A DNA stretch of 64,000 nucleotides from Crocinitomicaceae bacterium (lineage in GTDB: Bacteria; Bacteroidota; Bacteroidia; Flavobacteriales_D; Crocinitomicaceae), in NCBI GenBank assembly GCA_021325675.1, contig JAJTCM010000008.1, positions 107,457-171,456 of the forward strand, in the 5' to 3' direction. Under the pieces are notes generated by a model. The model was not told the origin of the DNA. It saw nothing but the letters and a program-made list of their open reading frames with translations, and did not search any database. Both the position numbers and the translations under genes were made by a program. This document shows positions 43,312 through 50,796 of this stretch, piece by piece. Each line of letters begins with the position of its first letter. Within the stretch, counting starts at the first letter, position 1.

Positions 43312-44823
43312 ATGTCAGACAAAGCAGTACGCGTACGGTTTGCACCGTCTCCAACCGGTCCATTGCATATGGGCGGGGTGAGAACAGCTCTATACAATTA
43401 CTTATTTGCTAAAAAAAACGGGGGGACTTTCCTCATCCGAATTGAAGATACAGACCAGACACGCTTTGTTCCCGGAGCACAGGAATACATCATGGACGCC
43501 TTGAAATGGTGTGGGATCATGCCGGAAGAAGGACCTGGAATTGGCGGCGAATACGGCCCGTATGTACAGTCTGAACGTAAACATCTATACCAGCCTTACG
43601 CTGAACAATTGGTGAAGGAGGAAAAAGCATATTATGCATTTGATACCCCGGAAGAGCTGGATCAGGTTCGCGAACAAGCGAAAGCGATGGGAATGCCGAA
43701 CTGGCAGTACAACAGCGTAACCCGCACGAGCCTCAAAAACTCACTCACATTGCCGCATGACGAAGTTGAACGCAAAATTGCTGCCGGCGATCCTTACGTG
43801 ATCCGTATGAAAATGCCGCGCAACAAAGACGTGCGTTTCGAAGATATTATCCGCGGATGGGTTGTTGTAAACACGAATAACCTGGACGATAAAGTTTTGT
43901 ACAAAAGCGACGGGATGCCAACATATCACCTGGCAAACATCGTTGATGACCATTTGATGAAAATCTCCCACGTGATCCGCGGAGAAGAATGGCTGCCATC
44001 CGCTCCTCTGCATGTTTTACTCTACGAAGCTTTCGGATGGGACTGCCCGGAGTTTGCCCATTTACCATTATTGTTAAGACCGGACGGAAACGGCAAGCTT
44101 TCGAAGCGTGACGGCGATCGTTTGGGCTTCCCTGTTTTCCCGACGGACTGGCACACGGCTGAAGGGGAATTGTATTCCGGTTACCGCGAAAAAGGATACT
44201 TTCCTGGAGCGTTTATCAATATGCTTGCTTTCCTCGGATGGAACCCGGGAACTCACCAGGAGATCTTTTCACTGGAAGAATTATGTGAAGCATTTACACT
44301 TGACCGCGTAGGAAAAGCAGGCGCCAAATTCGATTCCGAGAAAACGAAATGGTTTCAGCAGCAGTATTTACGCAGTACTTCAAACGAAGAGCTTGCGCAG
44401 CTATTATCGCAAAAGTTAACACAATCTTACGATATAAACAAGTTAGCTACCATTTGCGGCCTGATGAAGGAACGCGCTACTTTCGTGGAGGATATCCTGG
44501 CAGAAGGAAAATACTTGCTGGAAGTTCCGGAAGCTTACGACGAAACAACCGTTAGCAAAAAATGGAATGAAAATGCTGCGCCTTTGATGCAGGAATGGAA
44601 AACGCGTTTGGCTGCTATTCCGGATTTCAAAGCAGAAAATATCGAAGCGGAATTTAAAGCTTTCCTGGGCGAAAAAAACCTGGGGATCGGCGCCGTATTG
44701 CCTCTATACCGTTTGCTCCTCACAGGGCAGGGAACCGGGCCAAGTATGTTTGAAATTTCCGAATTCCTCGGGAAGGAAGAATGCATCAGCCGCATGAATA
44801 TTGGAATGCAAAAGCTTGCTTAA
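43312..44823 (+). CDS. gltX: glutamyl-tRNA synthetase
   Basis: A 503-residue class I aminoacyl-tRNA synthetase. The start FAPSPTGPLHMGGVRTALYN contains the HIGH-type signature as HMGG. The KMSKS-type loop is GNGKLSKRDGDRLGFP. It charges tRNA-Glu in the cytosol. The C-terminal anticodon-binding half is complete. No unusual truncation. It is the first gene of a plus-strand pair with folB. Confidence 0.97.
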   Translation: MSDKAVRVRFAPSPTGPLHMGGVRTALYNYLFAKKNGGTFLIRIEDTDQTRFVPGAQEYIMDALKWCGIMPEEGPGIGGEYGPYVQSERKHLYQPYAEQLVKEEKAYYAFDTPEELDQVREQAKAMGMPNWQYNSVTRTSLKNSLTLPHDEVERKIAAGDPYVIRMKMPRNKDVRFEDIIRGWVVVNTNNLDDKVLYKSDGMPTYHLANIVDDHLMKISHVIRGEEWLPSAPLHVLLYEAFGWDCPEFAHLPLLLRPDGNGKLSKRDGDRLGFPVFPTDWHTAEGELYSGYREKGYFPGAFINMLAFLGWNPGTHQEIFSLEELCEAFTLDRVGKAGAKFDSEKTKWFQQQYLRSTSNEELAQLLSQKLTQSYDINKLATICGLMKERATFVEDILAEGKYLLEVPEAYDETTVSKKWNENAAPLMQEWKTRLAAIPDFKAENIEAEFKAFLGEKNLGIGAVLPLYRLLLTGQGTGPSMFEISEFLGKEECISRMNIGMQKLA

Positions 44824-44851
44824 ATCGCAGTATTCAACTAATTAAAGCGAT

Positions 44852-45205
44852 ATGATTAACATAATCCGTGTCAACAAGATCAGGTTATTTGCCTATCACG
44901 GCTGTCTCGAGGAAGAAGGCCGCATTGGCGGGCAATACGAAGTGAACGTTGTTTTACACACGGATTTTATGGAAGCGGCCCGGCAGGATGATCTCACTCA
45001 AACAATCGATTATGTTTTAGTGAACCGGATTGTACATGAAGAAATGGCGATCCGCTCCAAGCTGATCGAGGACGTTGCGCTGCGCATCCATACCCGTTTC
45101 AAAAAAGAACTGCAAAACCTGCACAAATCTTCCGTGGAAATCGTGAAACTTTCTCCGCCGATTAACGGTGATGTAGAAAGTGTTTCGGTTATTTTGGAAG
45201 ATTAA
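44852..45205 (+). CDS. folB: dihydroneopterin aldolase
   Basis: A 117-residue FolB, of the T-fold family: RLFAYHGCLEEEGRIGGQYEV carries the conserved YHG and E, and TIDYVLVNRIV and KLSPPINGDVESVSVIL complete the fold. It cleaves dihydroneopterin to 6-hydroxymethyl-dihydropterin in folate synthesis. It starts 28 bp after gltX. Confidence 0.95.
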   Translation: MINIIRVNKIRLFAYHGCLEEEGRIGGQYEVNVVLHTDFMEAARQDDLTQTIDYVLVNRIVHEEMAIRSKLIEDVALRIHTRFKKELQNLHKSSVEIVKLSPPINGDVESVSVILED

Positions 45206-45224
45206 AATTATTTAGTTATATTTG
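45193..45224 (+). promoter_or_regulatory. promoter of tRNA-Cys
   Basis: TTTG (45193-45196), a 20-bp spacer and TATATTTG (45217-45224) form a complete Bacteroidota -33/-7 promoter, 19 bp upstream of the tRNA. Confidence 0.8.
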
Positions 45225-45243
45225 CACTTCATTCGTGGAAAAT

Positions 45244-45314
45244 GGTTTCGTGGCCGAGTGGCTAGGCAGAGGTCTGCAAAACCTTCTACAGCGGTTCGAA
45301 TCCGCTCGAAACCT
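45244..45314 (+). tRNA. tRNA-Cys (anticodon GCA)
   Basis: A 71-nt cloverleaf. The acceptor stem is GGTTTCG/CGAAACC with discriminator T. The D arm has GCC/GGC, the anticodon loop is CTGCAAA (anticodon GCA) on a 5-bp stem, and the T arm is GCGG-TTCGAAT-CCGC. No 3' CCA is encoded. It has a full promoter upstream and a terminator downstream. Confidence 0.96.
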
Positions 45315-45322
45315 CAAAGAAA

Positions 45323-45349
45323 GTCCATCCCCAACGGGTGGGCTTTTTT
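45323..45349 (+). terminator. terminator of tRNA-Cys
   Basis: GTCCATCCC (45323-45331) pairs with GGGTGGGC (45336-45343) including G-T pairs, then six T. It follows the tRNA by 8 bp. The ~170 bp to the anti-sigma gene hold nothing I can support. Confidence 0.85.
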
Positions 45350-45522
45350 GTTGGACATAACTGAGCTTGCTCCTGCTTGTGTCCAACAGAAAAGGACAAG
45401 GCTTAGTCATAAGCCGATGGAATTCTTTGTAATAATAATACAAAACGGCGGTTCATGAAATAATCCGCTTCTTAAAAAATATCGATTTTCCTTCGTTAGT
45501 CTCCCGTCAAGTGGAGAAGTAA

Positions 45523-46377
45523 TCAGTACCTGATCTCCAGGTGATTGTATCTTGAAACCGGCTCGCTGTGGCTGCCTTTTCCGGTGAAGAAATAAACGAA
45601 TTTAGTTCCGGATGGAACGAGGTTTCCTTGTGCATCGCGGCCATCCCATTTGAAGTTCGGGTCGGTGGTGCGGAAAACCGTTTCGTTATTTTGGTCTAAT
45701 ATAGTAAGAACGAAATCCTGCACGCCTTTTACCGGGATGAAGAAGTAATCGTTTTCGTTATCGTTGTTCGGGGTAAAAATGTTCGGAAGCTCACCAATTT
45801 CAAGCACTGATTGCTCCGGGCCTTTTTCCTGCGTAAGCGGCTTCACCGTTTTTTCAGCTGCTGTGTTTTGCTTATCTGCGGTTTTGCTTACCGGTAAAGC
45901 TTCTTCTTTTTGTTGATCGTTTTTATCTGAATCACCGGCATTTTCCGTACCTCCAAATCCAATAACATCCTGGTTTTGCTGCTCATCTGCGTATGAATCC
46001 GGTTCAATAAAGTGGATTTCTTCTGCTGAAATTGCCCGTGAAGCAGCTGTTTTGGCAACTTCATTTGGTGTTTCGCTTACTTTATCATTTTCCTGAACCT
46101 TGTTTTCCTTCGGTTGAGCGTTATAGGAAACCTGCTCTTTATTTTCTGTCTTCGGTTGCTGCTCTTCTCTGTTGAGATAAAGAACTGAAGCCACCGTGAT
46201 AGTTGCTGCCGTTCCCAGGCCGATAATCAGTTTTGCTGTTGTTGACAAACCGGCAGAAACAGCCGTTTGAGTAGCGATTTTAGCAGAAATAGCATTCCAC
46301 AGCTCCGGGTTAACCGGCGCTTCGGCATTTGCGAGCTTATCCGCAAACAACTCTTTTATGAAATCTTTTTCCGCCAT
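45523..46377 (-). CDS. anti-sigma-factor-like membrane protein with gliding-motility-type C-terminal domain
   Basis: 284 residues: a short cytosolic N-terminal part (ELFADKLANAEAPVNPELW), one span (~62-85, AKLIIGLGTAATITVASVLYL, in part GLGTAATITVASVLYL), a long charged, Gln/Glu/Lys-rich periplasmic stretch, and a C-terminal beta-sandwich with FTPNNDNENDYFFIPV and WDGRDAQGNLVPSGTKFVYFF. That C-terminal pattern is the gliding-motility-associated/FlgD-Ig-like domain normally found on secreted proteins. Its start abuts the stop of an ECF sigma factor, so it is probably that sigma's regulator. The fusion is unusual. Confidence 0.83.
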   Translation of the reverse strand: MAEKDFIKELFADKLANAEAPVNPELWNAISAKIATQTAVSAGLSTTAKLIIGLGTAATITVASVLYLNREEQQPKTENKEQVSYNAQPKENKVQENDKVSETPNEVAKTAASRAISAEEIHFIEPDSYADEQQNQDVIGFGGTENAGDSDKNDQQKEEALPVSKTADKQNTAAEKTVKPLTQEKGPEQSVLEIGELPNIFTPNNDNENDYFFIPVKGVQDFVLTILDQNNETVFRTTDPNFKWDGRDAQGNLVPSGTKFVYFFTGKGSHSEPVSRYNHLEIRY

Positions 46378-46914
46378 TTATTTTATTTCTGTCTTTTCTA
46401 AATAATTCTTTAAGTGTGCCCTTGCACGGAAATACTGCGATTTGGACGTTTCTTCCGAAATCCCGAGTAAATCTGCAATCTCCTTATGTGTGTAGCCTTC
46501 GATTGCAAACAGGTTAAAAACCACTTGGTAGCCTTTCGGCAGCTTTGCGATCATGAGCATCAGGTCTTCAACTTCCAGCGTTTTACCCGTGTGGGAACCG
46601 CTGTCTTCCAGCTTATAAGAAACATCGTCAAGCGAAGCCGTATCTCCGAGCTGCTTTTGCTTTCGTAAAAAATCAAGGCAGCTGTTAACGAAAATCCGGC
46701 GCATCCAGCCTTCAAAAGAACCTTCATGCTTGTATTTACCGAGCGATGAAAAAACCTTGATGAAACCATCCTGCACTACATCTTCCGCATCCTGCTGATC
46801 TTTGCAATAACGCCTGCAAACGAACAGCATTTTTGGGGCATACTTTTCAAACAACTTGCGCTGGGCTATGGCGTTTCCCTTAATACATTCATTTACTAAT
46901 GAAACTTCATCCAT
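46378..46914 (-). CDS. ECF-type RNA polymerase sigma factor
   Basis: A 178-residue sigma-70 family ECF sigma factor. Region 2 is KLFEKYAPKMLFVCRRYCKDQQDAEDVVQDGFIKVF (key motif QDAEDVVQDGFIKVF) and region 4 is GYTHKEIADLLGISEETSKSQYFRAR, in part IADLLGISEETSKSQY. It directs RNA polymerase to a small regulon. It is immediately upstream of a membrane protein with an anti-sigma-like N-terminus, on the same strand and with no spacer. Confidence 0.95.
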   Translation of the reverse strand: MDEVSLVNECIKGNAIAQRKLFEKYAPKMLFVCRRYCKDQQDAEDVVQDGFIKVFSSLGKYKHEGSFEGWMRRIFVNSCLDFLRKQKQLGDTASLDDVSYKLEDSGSHTGKTLEVEDLMLMIAKLPKGYQVVFNLFAIEGYTHKEIADLLGISEETSKSQYFRARAHLKNYLEKTEIK

Positions 46915-47016
46915 AATCCGGTGTTCTGCTTAGACTTATTTTTTAAATAAAAAGTTGCATTCGGGTATAAAAATACTCGAAAATAAATTAATTTAGTGCC
47001 GTAAACCAACAGCAGT

Positions 47017-48243
47017 ATGGCATTTAAAACACTTGTCCTCAGTGTTACGATATGTATTTTTACATCTTTTAGCTACTCCCAAAGTTATAAATCTTTAAAA
47101 AAAGGATACTGGAAAGCCTATCTGCAGCTGGACTTACATACGCGCCTTCCGTTTGTTTTCCAGGTAAAGGGAAGCACTAAAAACCCGGTGTTCATTATTC
47201 ACAATGCGGAAGAAAGGATCCAGCTTTCAAACCTGCAGGTGATCGGCGATTCGATCCAGGTTGATTTCCCTAATTTTCATTCGTTCCTGCGCTTTAAAGT
47301 AAAGGACAAGCACAAAATCGCAGGCAGCTGGACGAACCTCAACAAAGGAAACGATTACAAAATTCCGTTCAATGCCTCCCTTGCACCGGAGTTTGAGCCT
47401 TGCAAGGATATTAAGCCAACAAACCTCACCGGCAAGTGGAAAACGGCTTTCAGCCCGGGAACAGCGGATGAAGAGCTGGCAATCGGTGTGTTTAAATCCG
47501 AAGGGAACGGCTCAGCCCTGAGCGGCACTTTCCTGACTGAAACAGGGGACTACCGCTTCCTGAGCGGGGAAAGCTGCGACAAATTCATGTATCTTTCCTG
47601 CTTTGACGGCTCACATGCTTTTTATTTTTTCGCCACATTTGAAAACGACAGCCTGAAAGGATATTTTCATTCCGGGAAACATTATCAAACCAAATGGTCG
47701 GCGGTTAAGGACGAAAGCTTTGTGCTGCGCAACCCGGATTCTGTGACCTACCTGGTGAAAAAAGACCCTTTTTCTTTTAAGCTGAAAGACCTGGAAGGAA
47801 AAGAATTTGTGTACCCGAATGCACAGTACCAGGACAAAGTAACGATTATCCAGATCATGGGGACCTGGTGCCCGAACTGCCTGGACGAAACGTATTTCCT
47901 GAAAGAAATGTATGCCAAATACCACGCCAGCGGCCTGGAGGTTATTTCTGTCGGTTACGAAACACCGGCTTCCTTTGACGAGCAGGTGAAAAAAATCAAG
48001 CTGCTACAATCCCGCATGGGTTTGGATTTTAAATTCCTTGTCGGCGGACAGGCAAACAAAGCGCTGGCTTCTGAACATTTTTCGATGCTAAACCAGGTTG
48101 TTTCTTACCCAACGGCGATCTTCATCAATAAACAAGGTGAGGTTGTGAAAATCCATACCGGTTTTAACGGTCCGGGAACAGGGGAGATTTACACCAATTT
48201 CAAGCAAGAAACGGAAGAGTTTATCCGTTCGTTACTCAAGTAG
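47017..48243 (+). CDS. exported TlpA-like thioredoxin-fold protein
   Basis: A 408-residue protein with a signal peptide (LVLSVTICIFTSFSYSQ), an N-terminal region of ~230 residues with beta-rich character, and a C-terminal redoxin/TlpA domain. The active site is TWCPNC (C285, C288). It acts in the periplasm as a disulfide oxidoreductase. The N-terminal part resembles the DUF4369-type extensions of Bacteroidota TlpA proteins. It is a single gene, divergent from the sigma factor. Confidence 0.92.
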   Translation: MAFKTLVLSVTICIFTSFSYSQSYKSLKKGYWKAYLQLDLHTRLPFVFQVKGSTKNPVFIIHNAEERIQLSNLQVIGDSIQVDFPNFHSFLRFKVKDKHKIAGSWTNLNKGNDYKIPFNASLAPEFEPCKDIKPTNLTGKWKTAFSPGTADEELAIGVFKSEGNGSALSGTFLTETGDYRFLSGESCDKFMYLSCFDGSHAFYFFATFENDSLKGYFHSGKHYQTKWSAVKDESFVLRNPDSVTYLVKKDPFSFKLKDLEGKEFVYPNAQYQDKVTIIQIMGTWCPNCLDETYFLKEMYAKYHASGLEVISVGYETPASFDEQVKKIKLLQSRMGLDFKFLVGGQANKALASEHFSMLNQVVSYPTAIFINKQGEVVKIHTGFNGPGTGEIYTNFKQETEEFIRSLLK

Positions 48244-48280
48244 TATCCGGAATTTATTTGAACCATTAAGGCATATAAGT

Positions 48281-49609
48281 CTAATTCCCGAACTGCCACA
48301 AAGCGTCAAATACCAACTCAGCAATTGTTTCAATCTTGGTGAAATTCAGCTTTTCAATATCGTCCGTTGGCTGGTGGTAATCCTCGTGGAAGCCTCCGAA
48401 ATAAAAGATGCTCGGAATACCGTTTTTCGCAAAATTATAATGATCTGAGCGATAATAAAGCTTTTCCGGGTTCGAATCCAGGTTGTAGGTATAATCCAAA
48501 ACGAGGTTTTTATGCCCCTTGGCAATCGCTTCGTGCTTCTTGTGAAAGTCCAGGCTGATCTTGTCCGAACCGATCACGTACACCGAAAACTGTTTGCTTT
48601 CCTTCGCCGGATCTTTTCGCCCGATCATATCAATGTTGAAATCCGCGACCGTTTTGAGCATGGGAACAAGCGGGTTTTTGCTGTAATATTCCGAGCCGAA
48701 CAAACCGTGCTCTTCCCCGGTAAAGCACAAAAATAAAACGGAGCGTTTTGGCTGTTCCCCTTTTTTGCGGGCTTCGTTCAATACGCGTGCCAGCTCAAGC
48801 AGGGTGGAAGTACCCGAAGCATTGTCGTCTGCCCCGTTATAAACCTTTCCGTTTTTAATGCCGATATGATCGTAATGTGCGCTGACAACCACATATTCAT
48901 TTTTCAAGACAGGATCCGAACCGGGAACGCAGGCTACAACGTTTTCCGTTCCGACACGCTCCGACCAGGCGGCCAGCTCCAGGTTATAAGTTTTTCCTTC
49001 GGAACATCTGATTTTTTTACCGTCCAGGAAAAAGATTCCCTGTTTTATTAGCGGGGCAAAACGCAGGTTATCGTCTTCCTGCATTAAATGTTTTGCCTTG
49101 TACGTTTTGCAGACAAAAAAGAGATTTTTAACTGATTTTTGCGATAATAGGCTAAAATCGACGTCTTCGTAGGTATTTACCAAAACAATCAAATTCTCTC
49201 CAAAGTTGCTTTCTGCTTTAAATTTCGCCCAGCTCAGCACCGGAACAGCTTGTAAATCCAAATGAACGGAATCGTAAAAACCAACGTAGGTAAAATCCTG
49301 TGGATAAGTGAGGTTTTTATCTTCAAAGCGGAGTTTACCGGAACGCTTTTCCCGGATGAGATTAAATTGCTGCAAATAGGAACTGGTTAAAGAATCCAAT
49401 CCGATCTTACGAAACTCACTGCTGATGTAAGCCGCCGCTTTTTTCTGCCCGCGCTGGCCTGTATCCCGGCCTTCCAAAGAATCCGAAGCTAAAATAACGG
49501 CATGTTTCCGGATGAGGTTGGAATCAATGAGCTGGTAATACGATTTAACGTCCTGGGCAAATGTTCCGCTAAAACAAAAAATAGCTATTGCTAAAAAAAG
49601 CTTATCCAT
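48281..49609 (-). CDS. exported M28-family metallopeptidase
   Basis: A 442-residue protein with a signal peptide (LFLAIAIFCFSGTFAQ) and an M28 (aminopeptidase Y/S type) domain. The zinc ligands are visible: SAHYDHIG, GADDNASGTS, CFTGEEHGLFGSEYY, DFNIDMIG and the last His in YRSDHYNFAK. It removes amino acids or cleaves dipeptides in the envelope or outside. A short inserted domain lies between residues ~90 and 220, as in protease-associated variants. It ends 37 bp after the convergent TlpA gene. Confidence 0.92.
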   Translation of the reverse strand: MDKLFLAIAIFCFSGTFAQDVKSYYQLIDSNLIRKHAVILASDSLEGRDTGQRGQKKAAAYISSEFRKIGLDSLTSSYLQQFNLIREKRSGKLRFEDKNLTYPQDFTYVGFYDSVHLDLQAVPVLSWAKFKAESNFGENLIVLVNTYEDVDFSLLSQKSVKNLFFVCKTYKAKHLMQEDDNLRFAPLIKQGIFFLDGKKIRCSEGKTYNLELAAWSERVGTENVVACVPGSDPVLKNEYVVVSAHYDHIGIKNGKVYNGADDNASGTSTLLELARVLNEARKKGEQPKRSVLFLCFTGEEHGLFGSEYYSKNPLVPMLKTVADFNIDMIGRKDPAKESKQFSVYVIGSDKISLDFHKKHEAIAKGHKNLVLDYTYNLDSNPEKLYYRSDHYNFAKNGIPSIFYFGGFHEDYHQPTDDIEKLNFTKIETIAELVFDALWQFGN

Positions 49610-49758
49610 AATATAACTTTATAATAAACACCCGGAGTTGTTTTTTAACCACACAGGCACAATAGGTCAGCAAAATAAAGGAGTAACAAAGGACACAATA
49701 AGTATTTAAAATCTCTAAATTATTTCTATGTGTCAATGTGGTTAAATCTACTATATAA

Positions 49759-50193
49759 TTATAAAGGTATCTTTTCGACCCGTTTCTGGTGTCTTCCTCC
49801 TTCAAATTCCGTGCTCAAAAACACTTCAACGATATCGAGGGCTGTTTGCTCTTCTATAAAACGGGCAGGAAGCGTGAGGATATTTGCATTGTTATGTTCT
49901 CTTGCCAACCGTGCGATTTCCGGTGTCCAGCACAAAGCAGCTCTCACTCCCTGGTGCTTGTTGGCCGTCATGTTGATGCCATTACCGCTTCCGCACAACA
50001 AAATCCCGAGCATTTCAGGATGATTCTCTACTGCTTCAGCCACGGGATGTGCAAAATCCGGGTAATCGATACTTTCTGTAGAATAACAGCCTTTATCGTC
50101 AATTTTATATCCCTGCTGTTCCAGGAAAGCAATTATCTTTGTCTTGAGCTCGAAGCCGGCGTGATCGCAGCCTATAGGAAGTATTTTAGTCAT
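49759..50193 (-). CDS. rpiB: ribose-5-phosphate isomerase B
   Basis: A 144-residue RpiB/LacAB-fold isomerase: LPIGCDHAGFELKTKI, DKGCYSTESIDYPDFA and ILLCGSGNGINMTANK are diagnostic. The catalytic loop carries Cys (LLCGSGNG). It interconverts ribose- and ribulose-5-phosphate in the pentose phosphate pathway. It is the last gene before the gene-free, origin-like region. Confidence 0.96.
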   Translation of the reverse strand: MTKILPIGCDHAGFELKTKIIAFLEQQGYKIDDKGCYSTESIDYPDFAHPVAEAVENHPEMLGILLCGSGNGINMTANKHQGVRAALCWTPEIARLAREHNNANILTLPARFIEEQTALDIVEVFLSTEFEGGRHQKRVEKIPL

Positions 50194-50209
50194 TTGGCAA
50201 AAGTTTCTT

Positions 50210-50217
50210 CAAAGATA
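50210..50217 (-). promoter_or_regulatory. -7 promoter element of rpiB
   Basis: TATCTTTG on the minus strand fits TAnnTTTG and lies 17 bp upstream of the rpiB ATG. Confidence 0.5.
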
Positions 50218-50289
50218 AAGTTTATTAACAAAGCATCCGAATTATTGACAATGAAATTTTTTGCGTTTGATAAAGCCCTGATCTTTAGT

Positions 50290-50750
50290 CTCAGCTATAT
50301 TAATGTTATACACAAGTTATGTGAAGCAAATGTTAATTACCATGGAAAAAAAAGAACAAAAAAACCTTGCATATATCATTCCTGTTTGAGCTTATACAAA
50401 GTTTTGAATTGACAAGCAAAAGAAAAACAGATTTGCTGTATAGTTATACACGATGTTTTCCCGGCAAAAATGTCTTTTTTAAGAAAGTAGTTATACACAA
50501 AACGCTATTTGATCCAAATGTTAACAAACTATGAATTCAATTTAAAATCAGGTATGTATCTCTCTCTTTCTTGTGGAAAAACGAGGCTTTTTAGCTGATA
50601 ACTTATATTACCAAGAAATGATCCCGTTTTTTTTGAACGAGTTAACAAGCTTAATAAAAGAGAATAAAATTTTATTTATATAAAAAGATTTATTATTTAT
50701 ATATTATTTAGAAATAGATTCGAAAAGAAAGAAAGTTTGGTTTTTTGAAT
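50290..50750. other. candidate chromosomal replication origin (oriC)
   Basis: The 603-bp gap between rpiB and the next gene (50194-50796) contains no gene. Exact TTATACACA 9-mers occur at 50306-50314 and 50491-50499. Near-matches are TTATACAAA (50392-50400), TTATACACG (50444-50452) and reverse-strand TTTTCCACA (50572-50580). GTTAAC words occur at 50520 and 50641, each followed by AA(A/G)CT. The 70 bp at 50651-50720 contain only 5 G/C. DnaA-box clustering beside an A/T-rich unwinding element is the usual oriC layout. The assignment is inferred from these features and nearby parS sites. Confidence 0.65.
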
Positions 50751-50751
50751 G

Positions 50752-50759
50752 TATTTTTG
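50752..50759 (+). promoter_or_regulatory. -7 promoter element of the HisKA_2 kinase
   Basis: TATTTTTG fits TAnnTTTG, 37 bp upstream of the kinase ATG, at the right end of the origin-like region. Confidence 0.45.
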
Positions 50760-50796
50760 TTCCTTTAACCAAGCCACCGGGCTAAATTCGCTCTGA

